Shown here piece after piece: positions 24,301 to 37,622 of a DNA stretch of 64,000 bases. How positions within the stretch are numbered: the stretch's first letter is position 1; every line of letters starts with the position of its first letter. The notes under the pieces were generated by a model. That model had not been told where the DNA came from. It did not search any database and saw only the letters and a list, made by a program, of their open reading frames with translations. The position numbers and the translations under genes were made by a program. This DNA comes from Apiotrichum sp. Y4204 (taxonomy: Eukaryota > Basidiomycota > Tremellomycetes > Trichosporonales > Trichosporonaceae). The stretch lies in NCBI GenBank assembly GCA_025531455.1, contig JAMYHL010000033.1, positions 310,001 through 374,000 of the forward strand, written 5' to 3'.

Positions 24301-26215
24301 TGGTGCGTCTGCGGGCCACTTTTCGTCGCCATTTTCGAGCCGGTCTGCCATCGAGTTGATGAAGGAGAGAAGGATCTCGAGACAGAGGAGCTGCGGGTTC
24401 TCAAGCCCTTCGAACACCATGGCCCCGTCGTTCTTCGGTCCAGACGGGTACACTCCCCGTGTGAGGAAACCAATGAGCCGCTCGAAGATGTCCTCGCTGT
24501 CAGTCGCGCAGTCAAAGTTGGCCCAGCAGTCGACGAGGAAGCTCGGGCGCGTCGCGATCTGCGTGAGGGTCTCGAGCCAGAGCTCCTTGGACTCCGCCGG
24601 CACTGGTGGCAAGAGGGCGTACGGTTTTGGTGTCGATGACGCAGACTTGTCGCCGACTTCGTGGCCGCCGTCCGCGGTGGTGGTGTGGGCGGGTGCCGGA
24701 GAGGCGGGACGAGAGGGACGGAGCGCCTCCTGCCGAAGATGCGGTGGTAGCGGCGAGGGCGCGGGCGGAGTAAGGCGGTCGACGAGGTAGGAGAGGAAGA
24801 GCTCGAGCTGGAGCTTGAGATGGGGAAGGAGGGTGGAGAAGAGGGTGGAGGTTGTCCTCAGGCTCTGGACAAGGAGCACCGGCGAGTCGGAGCGCGTAAG
24901 CTGGAAAAGATACCTGCAGCCCTCGTCGCGGACGCCTTCGCGCAGTTCTGGCCAGTTGCCGATGCTTGCGCCGCCGACCTCGAGGGCCGCGTTCAACACA
25001 GCAAGCGCGGACATGCGCATTGAGTCGGTATGCGCTTGGTCGGTGGGGTTGAGGAGTGCTATGAGCACGCGGAGCAGCTCGAGCATCGTCGGTAGGCCGT
25101 ACGGAACGAACTGGGGAGTAGGCTCATCCTCGGCGTCCCCTGCTTTTGGGTCCTTCGGTGCCTTTTCGCCCACAGGCGCCGCCTGTTCCGTTTCCCTCTC
25201 CGGCGAGGGCTCCTTCTCCGTCTCCACTTCCACGTCCTCTTTCTCTCCCTTCTCTCCCTCCTCTCCCTTCTCTCCTTTCTCCTCCGTCTCCGTTTCCGAG
25301 TCCGAGCCCTCCTCCTTCTTCTCCTCCGACACCTTACGCTCAGCAGGGACGTGTACCTTGCTGTCCGGCTTGTCGTCGGCCGCCGCGGCGCGGAGCGCGA
25401 TCTCCACTTCCTCCTTGCTGAGATGCCGGAGACGGACGAAGCACGCGCGCGTTATGGCCTGCACGCACATCTGCGCCGAGTTGCGGAGACTCTCGCTGAG
25501 GCGGCCGCGCGCGAGCATGCCAAGGCCGACTTCCAGGAGCTCGCACACGCCCTCGTCGCTCATATTGTCCATGAGGCTCTGCGGCGTGTGGGAGCTGCTT
25601 GCGGCGGCAGCGACGGCGGTCGGTGTCGTGAGCGCCTCGATCGCGCGCAGGAGACGGAGCAACACCAGCTCGTCCTGCTGCGGCGAGGACGACGGGAAGC
25701 GGCACTGCGCGAGCGCGGACGTCAGGTGCATCATTGCGATCTGGAGCGGCGTCGCGGGGCCGGGAGCTGCGGGCGCCGGCGAGAGATACAGCGGGAGAAC
25801 ATGCAGCGCCAAATTGTGTAGGCTCGTGAGAGACAGCGAGGTGATCGGCCCAGAGGTGAGCGGCGAGCGGACGAGCGCGATGAACGGCTCGATGATTGCC
25901 AACGGCGGAAGCGTCATGATATCTGTGATAAGCTGGGACGCAGAGAACAGCTAGCTTACCAGTGACGCCGGTGAGGCTCCGCCTGAGCTCGATGAACCCG
26001 AGCATGAGGTCGCCCTCGTCGTCTGTCCGCCGCTTGCCGCGAGCTGCCGGGGAGGCGGTTGCGCGGCGTCGTGCAACGCCCGAGGGTAGGCCCGAGCTCG
26101 CGTAGTTCGACGAAGGAACCGACGCCCAGCGTTGGTTGCGGCGCATGGCTGAGGTGACCGTCTGCACCTCCTGCAGGAGCAGGGTGACGGGTGAGAGGTC
26201 AAGTAGCGCAATCAT
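21385..26215 (-). CDS. GEA1: ARF guanine-nucleotide exchange factor, Gea1/Gea2 (GBF1) type
   Basis: Activates ARF GTPases on the early Golgi for COPI coat assembly. Three exons (26215-25960, 25922-21706, 21645-21385) give 1,577 residues, typical of the large GBF1 class. The N-terminal DCB/HUS helical region is followed by an acidic Glu/Lys-rich insert (25390-25160). The Sec7 domain lies near 24290-23640: it contains FRLPGESQ with the glutamic-finger Glu, LAYSVIMLNTDLHNPQ, and MTVEDYRRNVRG. The large HDS helical region follows to the C-terminus. YS in LAYSVIMLNTD is the pair found in brefeldin-A-sensitive Sec7 domains. The tail is Pro/Ala-rich (PPAPPAEPRSARPSAEVPKP). It is divergent from the proteasome subunit gene across a 550-bp gap. 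Confidence 0.96.
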
Positions 26216-26764
26216 GGTGGAGGTGCGGGGCGGACGGGGTACGTGTTACTTTGACGTGTAGCCGTTGCGATGGCCGGGGACTCTGCGAGAGTGCGAGAGT
26301 CAGCGGTGGCCGATCGACGGGTGCAGGACGTAGGAGGGGGGAGAGGGGGAGTGGGGATTGTCAAGAGTGGAGATGCAGTGGAGGGGAATAGTCGATGCTG
26401 AGCGCGTTGCGTTGTCGATGAGCTCACGACTCACCGAGACAACATCTGGCAACATGGCGACTGGCTGGCGCGTTGGCAGCGTGGAGGCACAGACATTAGC
26501 CGGAGACGCGACGGCGGAAGCAGATCCCGCGTGATTTCTGCATGGCAATTTGATTCCGCTCCTCTCTGACCGCAACACGCAACCGTCTGTCAGGCGATGA
26601 TGATGTCGAAGAGTTCGGTGCTCACCACGGTCAATGACCAGTCCACAACATCAACGCAACTTGCAACACCTTCAATAACACCTCAAGCAACGACTGCAAC
26701 AACCCGTTGCACCCTCCTTCTCACTGCACACGCAGCACGCTATACCCACACCTACATCGCTGCA
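26216..26764. other. Divergent promoter region GEA1 / PRE1
   Basis: Shared intergenic region between leftward GEA1 and rightward PRE1. No proteasome-associated control element (GGTGGCAAA) was found by eye. No coding exon recognised. Confidence 0.5.
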
Positions 26765-27579
26765 ATGGAGTGCTCTTTTGGAATCACTGGTGGGTACAGA
26801 TCAGCTTCCTTCTGTGCTTCTTAGCTGGCATTGTGTCCTACACGTCGTGTTTCTCTCATGTCCTTGCATGTGGACGGCTCCGTTCCCATTCCCATCACTA
26901 ACACACAGGCAAGGACTATGTCCTCCTCGCGTCGGACATGTCGGCGGGCCGCTCAATCCTGCAGTTCAAGAGCGACGAGAACAAGATCAAGGCGCTGGGC
27001 CCGCACCTTGCCATGGCGTACGGCGGCGAACCGGGCGACACGAACAACTTTGCCGACTACGTCGAGCGTAACATGCGCCTGTATGCTATCCGCCACCACA
27101 ACGCCCTGCTGCCGCACGCGGCGTCGAGCTGGATCCGCCGCTCGCTCGCCGACTCGATCCGTTCCCGCCGGCCGTATGCCGTCAACCTCCTCCTCGCGGG
27201 CTTTGACACCACCGACGACACCCCGCACCTCTACTGGATGGACTACCTCGGCACCAAGGCGACTGTGCCGTATGCGGCGCACGGCATGGGAATGCACGTC
27301 TCCCTCTCCACGATGGACAAGTACTGGTACGAGGGCATTGACCGCCGCGCGGGCATCGACGTCGTGAAGAAGGCCATCAACGAGACCCAGACCCGTCTCG
27401 TCATCAAGTTCAACTTTAACTGCATCCTCATCGACAAGGACGGCATCCACAAGGTTGACCTCGACGCGGAGGACCCCATTGGCAAGATCGAGGCCGAGCG
27501 CGTAGCCAAGGCAGAGGCTACCGCTGCACCTGCCGCCCAGCCGCCTGCCGCCAGCACATCCGTCGCCGCCGCCGCATGA
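26765..27579 (+). CDS. PRE1: 20S proteasome subunit beta-4 (PRE1 / PSMB2)
   Basis: Non-catalytic beta ring subunit of the 20S proteasome. Exon 1 (26765-26789) encodes MECSFGIT; a 119-nt intron follows, then exon 2 (26909-27579). MECSFGITGKDYVLLASDMSA is the standard beta-4 start: no propeptide and no N-terminal Thr nucleophile, as expected for an inactive subunit. Other family marks are AYGGEPGDTNNFADYVERN, LLLAGFD, YWMDYLGT and AHGMG. The product is 231 residues, about 30 longer than yeast or human because of an Ala/Pro/Thr-rich tail (AEATAAPAAQPPAASTSVAA). The coding sequence is strongly GC-ending, consistent with high expression. Confidence 0.96.
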
Positions 27580-27794
27580 GTAGAGAGAGGGATATGTAGA
27601 GCAGCAAGCAGCATGTACCTATTATGAGCCATGAGGGAAATGGAGAAAGGTGAGAGGCGGAGGCTGACTGTTGACCTGTGGCGTGTACGGCCTGTGGGTT
27701 CGACGCTCCGTATCTGTCCTGAGCGTTTGGACTAGAAGCGGACGATACCATGCACCAGAATACAACGTACAACAAAACTACAGTCTTCTCCCGC

Positions 27795-28714
27795 CTAGTC
27801 GTCGATCGACTCCTCTGCCGGCGCAAGCCCCTGCATGACCGTCATGGCCTTGACAAGGAACGGCTTGAGCTCGCACAGCTCCATGGGCGTGAGGTTTGAT
27901 ACCTGGAGATACGAGCCGCGCATGACGCCCTCGGAGCGCAGACCAGTACGGATCTTGGCCTGGCGCACCTCCCGCAGGTCCTGCAGCAGAGAGCGCAGTT
28001 TCGTCGGATGTGTGAGGTCGTCCGGTGCGCTGCATAGGAATGAGCCAGCTGTGATGCACTTCAGACTCACATGTCCAATAGCACCTTGCTCGTTTCGACG
28101 AAACGTCGCGGAAGCGCCTCAAAGCCGTCCGTGTTCTCGCGTTCTCTTTTAACAAGGATCTCGAGTTTATCTGTAGATAAGTACAGGGAAGATAAGAACA
28201 TGGGGGAGGTCATGAGGAAGAAAGATTGCCATTGCTACAGAAGTCACCGAAAGTCGTTACGGGATTGAAAACGTTCTGCAGTGAGATGCTTTCTCACATG
28301 CATTTGGTTACAGTTGTTCAGAGGCTCCTCTCGTGAGGGCCAACAGCTCCAAGTGACACTCCGCTTCGTGGTTTGCATGCACGAGAGCTGTAAGGGACGC
28401 CGGCAGCACAATCGCGTAAAGACTTTGGTGACTACTGTACATCCCCCCGGGCCTCAATGACTTCACTACTCCTACTCACCAGCAACGAGCCATTCCGGGG
28501 GCACGATCCTGCACTTTCTCTTCTTCTTCAGACTCAGCGCAAGCCAGAGGGGCACCTGCGCGCGCCGCGGCGGCTCAAACGGCCCATACGTGCCCGAGAG
28601 GAGACGCACGCGGCTCATGCTGAAGAGCGGGACGATCTCGACCACGTCCTCCTCTGCGAGAAAGGTGAGCTCGTCGGGCGTTATCCCGCCCTGGAGCGCT
28701 TTGGGGAGGGCCAT
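27795..28714 (-). CDS. PSF2: DNA replication complex GINS subunit Psf2
   Basis: GINS joins Mcm2-7 and Cdc45 in the replicative CMG helicase. Three exons: start 28714 to about 28480, then 28170-28071, then 28029-27795. The first intron is about 310 nt and the second 41 nt. The joined product is 189 residues, normal for Psf2. Start and signature: [21 protein letters not shown], then [24 protein letters not shown] and [10 protein letters not shown], the Psf2 B-domain hallmark. The helical A domain follows ([38 protein letters not shown]). No residues are missing across the long intron when aligned by eye to the family. It is divergent from the SGNH hydrolase-like gene. Confidence 0.95.
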
Positions 28715-29362
28715 GGGTGGTGTGGTTTTGGTAGTGGTGATGGGTTGCTGATTGTTGTCGGGTGCTGCTGTCTGTTCGCCATCAGTCGCGATATTTGTTC
28801 GTCGCGTCGCGCGTCATTGCGGACAGGTTGGTTGGCGTGTTGCTGGGTGAGTGTCGGCACTGCAAGTCGGCTGGTCTGGGACATTTTGGTCCCGTCGCTC
28901 CCGTTGTTCCGTTGTACGGGTGAGCGGTGCCTTATTCACCTGCTGGTCCCTGAAATCTAATTCACGCCTTTGGAATCCTGCGTCGTCAAGAATGTTCAAC
29001 GGTGGGTGGCTTCTCGCTCGTCGTCGACGACAGTGAACAAGAAAAAGCTCAACTCTGTTTTCTTTCAAATCTAACTCTTCAGCACCACAAAGCACCGGCT
29101 GCTATCAGCAATCGTTTCTCTTCTTTTCTTCTTCTTTACCACTTTCTTTCGGAACCGCTACCTGTAGCCATAACGACCTCCACGACTCGCGCGCTGATTG
29201 TGTCTTCCTCGACCATCATCGCCCCCTGCGCACGCACCTCCTTCCGCCGGCCCGCCTAGGAGGCTGTCACCCAGCTAGGATACGGCGCACACCGATTCAG
29301 ACTCGGCATACAGCATCTCGACAGCGTAAACCACCTTCCTTCATCGCCCTCAACACTTCGCA
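28715..29362. other. Divergent promoter region PSF2 / SGNH protein
   Basis: No coding exon recognised. The right part (29040-29362) is pyrimidine-rich and is likely the 5' leader of the rightward gene. MCB-type ACGCGT boxes, expected for replication genes, were not seen. Confidence 0.45.
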
Positions 29363-31237
29363 ATGTCCTTGTTACGCGAAAAGGCAAAGGACGCACCGCC
29401 GAGCCGCGAGCGGCAGCGCATGACCGGCACCCTTGGCCTCCCCCGGCGCGTCTGGTACATCGTCGGCGGATGTCTCGGCCTCATGCTCCTTTCCCGTCTC
29501 TTCTCGTGTACGTTAGCTATGGCCTGTAGTATGCGAAAGCTAACCCCCAGCCGGCGCTGGATCCGACTCGCACTACCGCGCGACGCCCGGCCTCCTCACA
29601 GCAAAGGACTACATGAACGCGTCGGCGTCGGACCCGCCCCCGTTCCCGTTCTGCCCGTCCTTCGGGCCCGACGACAAGATCGCCGAGAAATGGGGGCAGA
29701 CAGGCCTGCTGCGCTCCCGCATCCACCTGGGCACCGGCGCTCGCCTCCAGCGCGTCCTCCAGAAGGCGATGAGCGGACAGCCCATCACCATGTCTGTGCT
29801 CGGCGGCTCGGTGTCCGCATGCCACGGCGCAGGCGACGATGTCATCTCGCCCCGCTGCTGGCCGTCGCGCGTGTTTGAGTGGTGGAACCAGGTGTTCCCC
29901 CACCCTTACAACGAGCTCACCAACGGCGCTGAGCGCAAGTCCGACTCGGCGTACTTTGCCTACTGCTCCGTGCACCATCTCCCAGACGAGACAGATATTG
30001 TCTTCCTCGAGTTTGACGCAAGTGACCCGAAGTGAGTCCAAAGAAGGGAGAGCGGATTTAGCAGGAAAGGCTCTTGCGGTCCGTAGGCGTCCAAGCGATA
30101 CTGCGATCCGTAGGAGGACTCTGGCTGCCCCGACAGCCATCACTGTATGAGCCTAGCTGCACCCCACAATTTGGCGCAACCCGCGGAAGACTGCTCCAAA
30201 GCCCGCACACATCCGCTAACCCGCAGCGAGCCCCAGTGGCTCAAGCACTTTGAGCTCCTTGTGCGCTCGATTCTGGTTCGCCCCGAGCAGCCCGCAGTGA
30301 TCCTCCTCGGCCACTTTGCTCCCCAGATTCTCGTCCAGAATGGCTTCGTTGGGCCCGAGCTGCTGCACGACGTTGTCGCGCAGTTCTACGACCTCCCGCA
30401 CATCTCCCTGAAGGGCATGCTGTACCGTGACTACATGCTTGACCCGGAAGGCACTCGCCAGAGCTTCTACTGGGACATGGTCCTCGCGTCGCCGGCAGGC
30501 CACGAACTCATGGCCGACCTGCTCATCTCGTACATGCAGTCGCAGATCTGCACCGGCTGGGCGGCAATCATGGGCCACGCATTCGATGTGCCGTACATGG
30601 GTTCCGACGAGCAGACCGACGCGCAGCAGCCAGCACAGCAGAAGTCGAAGGAGGAGCTCGAGACTGAGGGTGGTGGCCTGGCCGCCAAGCAGCGCGCGAT
30701 GCGCGTCCCGCCCGCACGCCTCTCGCACCGCCCGTCGGATATTCTCACCTTCCGCGAAGTGTCGCCCTACTGCGTCTCGGCCAACGACCTGATCAACCCG
30801 CTTCCTCCTTCGCACTTCTACGGCTCGGGGTGGAAGGCCCACCACCCGCGCAAGGGCTCGGAGGAGGACAGGCATTATTGGTATGCAACAGACCCCGGAG
30901 CGCGCATGCGCGTCCCGCTGAACATCTCCGCCGGCGAGGTGGCCATCTACTACCTCCAGAGCCCGATGTCTGAGGCGGCAGGCCGCGCGGCGTGCTGGGT
31001 CGACGACGACTATGATGGCCGCATGGAGCTCCGCGGCAACGCCGAGGTCGACGACCTGACCACCACCCTGACTACTATCAACGAGGACGTGACGCCCGGC
31101 AGCCACTATGTCGAGTGTCTCCTCCTCGGACCGCAGGGCGCCACCACCGCGCCATTCAAGATGCTCGGCGTGTGAGTAAAGTTGATGAGTGGCTTTCTTC
31201 GCGATCATTTCACTGACATGACAGATTTGCGACCTAA
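29363..31237 (+). CDS. Type II membrane protein with SGNH/GDSL-like hydrolase domain
   Basis: Four exons (29363-29507, 29551-30031, 30227-31171, 31225-31237) give 527 residues. A short basic cytoplasmic tail precedes one membrane anchor (residues about 30-48, VWYIVGGCLGLMLLSRLF), so the bulk should be luminal or extracellular. The domain start ITMSVLGGSVSACHGAG has the GxS of SGNH block I, FLEFDASDPNE resembles block II/III spacing, and a Trp/His-rich region (WKAHHPRKG) follows. The last exon of 13 nt changes the end from GV-stop to GVFAT; I prefer the spliced form because GVF(A/V)T is a common end in this fungal family and the intron has CTGAC before CAG. Function could be O-acyl editing or hydrolysis on glycans. 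The substrate is not visible from sequence. Confidence 0.8.
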
Positions 31238-33653
31238 CACACGAGCTACAGCATGAACATAGACTCCCATTATCATATCGGATATGACGGATATGCATCG
31301 GTTTCCTAGTCTAGGCGGACTGGCAATGGAGGTGGGAGAGATATCATAGGTATAGGCAGCGGGGCGCAGTCCAGCCGGCGGCACTATGTGACGTGCACGT
31401 CGATCACCAATAGAACCAACAGGACGGGGGACGGGCAACGACCACTCGCCCTGAAGCCTGAAACCGATGACGAGAGAGCGCATCATGCATCATGCACCAT
31501 TGGGGGCCAGGCGGACACTTAGGTCCGCCCATCATCTTCTGTGTCAAGAGCGATTACCGGATCAGAAGATCAGCGGATGAAGCGTGCATATCGCAGAGCT
31601 AGCAGAGCTTCAGATAGCCCAGAAGCTCGGAAGAAGCACGGCGCTTGGGGATCGGAGATCGCAGATCTACAGACTCCCTTTTTGGAGGATCGACAGTGCC
31701 CACCCCGCCCCGCCCCACAACTGCCCAGCTGCCCGGCTGCAGGTTAGCGGCACGGCGATCCTCCCGATCGTCCCGCTACGCTGTGCATGATCGGCTCCCG
31801 AAACCCTCTGCAGGCCAGAGGCCACAGGTTATCGGATGTTCTGATATCTGATGGTCCGGGATCGACCGCCGCCTTCCCGGCACCCTACCTACGCATACCT
31901 GCCCTCCTGCGCGGAGACGCGCGCCCCGGATGCCCCCGACATGTTCGCAGAGATTGCCTTGCAATCCGCCGTTTGTCGATCTATTGATCTATTGATCTAT
32001 TGAGGGGCGCGAGGGCCTGGGGCCTGGATGTACCATTGGATCATTGTGCCAGTCATTGTACGCGTCGTGGCGCGTACCGCGTACCGCGTCGGACGTCCGC
32101 TCGTGGCGGTTGATCCGCAGTGCCGCAGACCGCAGTGCGCGCAGTCAATTCATGAGCTGCGCGAGTGCGTTTCCCCGCGGGGGAATGAATGCGAAACGAG
32201 GACTTGGCAGAAAGAATGTCGCGATCCTCGGAGGCCATAAGATTCTAAGCTATAAGGCTCAGATGTACAGACTTCTTCATTCACGCGCTCTGAGAATCGC
32301 ATGGGATTGACGCGAAGAGCGAAGCGAGAGAGACACCGGGCGCGCCGGGCGGGCAGCTGTGCAATTGTGCAACTGCGAGTGGACGCGACGCGCGACGTCT
32401 GTCTGCGTCTGCTTGATGGTCTGGATCATCGTCAATTCGTCAAGCGAATGATTGATGAATTGCCGGCGTGACGCTGGATTGACGCGACATGTCCTGTCCG
32501 TCCTGATCTGCACAGGTCGAGACTCGAGTGCTCGAGACTGCAGGAGTGCACAGCTGCGGCAAGTGGCCAAGTGGCCAAGTGGCTTGCATGGCTTGCTCGC
32601 GGCAGCCAACGTGCACTGCACACATGCACACCAACCAGTAGAGCGCGGTCACGACCCGGCGAGCTGCGCGATCGTGCGCGAGCCGACGCCACAACCTCAT
32701 CGGGGCAAGACGTCACGGTCTACACCAGGTGCATGGTCCTTCATTTCTCGACGCGCTCGACGTCCAGACGCGCCAACACGACGACGCGTGCGTGTCGGGC
32801 GTTCACGTGCGTTGCGGGCGGTTGCGGGCGTTGCGTGCAGCACACAGTGTACAGCGTGGCCAGCGTGGTGGGCCAAAGCGCGTATGCGCAAGTGCAATCG
32901 GGCAGTCTACTGCTGTGTGTTGCGGCCCGAGCGCCGCGCCTGATGATCCTTTGGGCCATGGCTGATATCTGGACCGGTGGCCGCTGGCCTCCCGGCTCTG
33001 GGGCGCAGCAACGGCGCACGGATCGGGTAGATCGGGGGAGGAGAGGGGAAGGACACGTTTAGCATGCTCCAGGTAGCAGCTAGTACTGGCTAGTACCGTG
33101 TGGGGATGTTAGCGTGGACCGCGCGCTGCACTGGGGCACGCAGCGGGCAGCGGCAGCAGCACAAAGCATCACAAAGTGGGGTGGTGGGGAAAGGACCGGC
33201 AGCGCGTCAGCGCGGCAGGACACGGCAGGACAGCAAGGGCGGCAGATGCAACGGCAAAGACAGGGCGGAGAGGGATGGGGGAGGGAGGGGGACGCGGAGA
33301 GGGTGCCTTTTGGGGGGCGGAGTGAACGGGGCAAGGGACTTAGGATCCTGGCGGAGCCGTGTCATGCCGTGCATCATTTCATCTGGTCCAGGTCGTGGGG
33401 CCTGGGAGGGGGGAGGGGTGAATTCCTCTGCTCTTCTGCCGTGCCCGTATTTTTGCAGCTTGCCCAGCCAGCCATAGAGCCCGCCCAGCCAACCAGCCTG
33501 CACCAGCACATCATCATCGCCCGCCAGCTGCTGCTACCACACGGCCAGCTATATCATCATCATCATCACCTCGGACCCCCTCTTCCCCTCTTTCTTCTTC
33601 CTTCCTCCTCTTCTCTCTCTTCCATTCACCCATTCCTCCGTCTCCGATCCACC
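31238..33653. other. Gene-poor intergenic region upstream of UGP1
   Basis: About 2.4 kb without a supportable gene on either strand; the frames present lack family resemblance and overlap each other. It has local simple repeats: GATCTATT repeated near 31976-32002 and AAGTGGCC repeated near 32565-32583. The last 150 bp (33500-33650) is pyrimidine-rich with a (CAT)n stretch and should be the UGP1 5' leader. Confidence 0.5.
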
Positions 33654-36301
<2,648 letters not shown>

Positions 36302-36937
36302 GCTGTGCGCAGCGGCGGCAGCCGGCGCGGCCCTCCGTAGCCCGCCTGGCCTTGTAATTTTCTCTCTCTCCTCCCATACCCCCAACAACGGACGGTGGTC
36401 AACAGCATAATCCTAACACACACACAAACAACAGTAAAATTCTCCCCGTCCGCGAGCACCTGTGCTCGCGCCCTCTCCGGATGCTCGTGATTGGGTACCT
36501 CCTGCGTAGTTTATGATGCAGTTGGTGGTGTAGCCGTGGTGTGTGGATTGTCACCAGGTGGTGTCATGTTGCAGTGAATAGCTTATCACCATATGTCTTA
36601 AACCAACTTACATGCTCAACTGAGAACAACTCTCTTCTGACTGCAAGGAGCATGGACCGACCGCGGAGCATGACCGATTGCGCAGGTAACTCCCCGGGTA
36701 CTGGCCGCGCATGAGCGCGTTGTCGTCGTGTTGCATGACCACGTTTCCGCTGTACGGCTTTGTCAACGGCGACGGCGTTCCAGTCTACGAGCTACGCACT
36801 AGGCTTAAAGCCATGCTAATCAGCGATCACCGAGCCGACCGAGCCCGCTAGCCGTATAGCCGCTACGCGCTACAGCCGGTACCCCAGTACCCGAGCTGCA
36901 AAAAGGCGTATGGACCCAGCGATTACTGGAATACGGA

Positions 36938-36983
36938 CTCGAACCGCTGTGTCTGGGGTGTGGCCATCACCGCGCCGCGCAAA
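36938..36983 (-). repeat. tRNA-related fragment, copy 1
   Basis: On the minus strand it reads GCGCGGTGATGGCCACACC, a filler, then the T-arm word GGTTCGAGTCC. A T-loop (B box) is present, but no complete cloverleaf or matching acceptor stem was found, so it is a tRNA-derived fragment and not a tRNA gene. Confidence 0.45.
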
Positions 36984-37310
36984 TTAGGTATGTCGACTCT
37001 GTACAGGCATCCTCATCCGCATCCCGCTGAGCCATCGCAAATTCATACCTCGAGAGTAGGCGAGGCAGCTTTGAATGGCGAGGAGGACTGTTCTACTGTG
37101 ATACACACTTTTAGCGTGCGGACCAGAGTTACGATGGGCGTCGTATTGCACTGTCTTGTCGCCTCCGTGCTCTGTGCGCTGTACGCTGTGTGTTGTGCCC
37201 TTTGCCTGCTGTAAACCATCAAACACTACGTCTGGTACGCGCGGGTATAGGTCACGGCTTCGGTCACGTCAACGTGCTTGCCGCCGTGTACCGGCAGTGG
37301 ACCATGTGAT

Positions 37311-37366
37311 TGCCAAGAGGAAGGACTCGAACCGTCACGTCCGGGTGTGGCCATCACCGCGACGCG
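37311..37366 (-). repeat. tRNA-related fragment, copy 2
   Basis: Shares CGCGGTGATGGCCACACCC and CGGTTCGAGTCC, in the same order and strand, with the fragment at 36938-36983 about 0.4 kb away; flanks are unrelated. No cloverleaf can be folded around it by eye. Confidence 0.45.
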
Positions 37367-37622
37367 CAGCTGTGAGAGTGTAGAGTGTCGCGTCATTTAC
37401 GTTGGTATTTCCAGCAATAGTAACCCGGCTTGACCCTGAGACCACACAGTGTTATCTAATCACTGACAGCGAAGCCCTGGTCTGCAGATTGCCTCGGACG
37501 TCGGGTCCCTCTGTCCAGTCTCTCTGCTCTCGACAATCTCAGTTACGAGTTCTGCAGCCTCGTGTCATGATAATTCATACTGATTACATATTATCCGTGT
37601 CCGTAAAGTACATAGTCTATAT

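Larger units (their letters stand above)
36302..37622. other. Intergenic between convergent UGP1 and threonine aldolase
   Basis: No gene recognised. Contains the 3' UTR of UGP1 with a CACACACAAACAACA stretch near 36418, and two related tRNA-like fragments described separately. Confidence 0.5.

Noticed and set aside
24815..25954. 379-codon plus-strand frame opposite GEA1
   Set aside because: Antisense of the acidic insert and HUS region; Ser/Arg-rich with no motif.
30216..31298. 360-codon minus-strand frame opposite the SGNH protein
   Set aside because: Antisense shadow; codon pattern and splice structure support the plus strand.
31976..32002. Possible CRISPR-like or satellite repeat (GATCTATT copies)
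   Set aside because: Only about three adjacent copies of a short word; simple-sequence slippage in a eukaryotic genome.
36938..37366. Two complete tRNA genes
   Set aside because: T-arm words are present but no acceptor stem or anticodon arm can be folded; kept only as tRNA-derived fragments.
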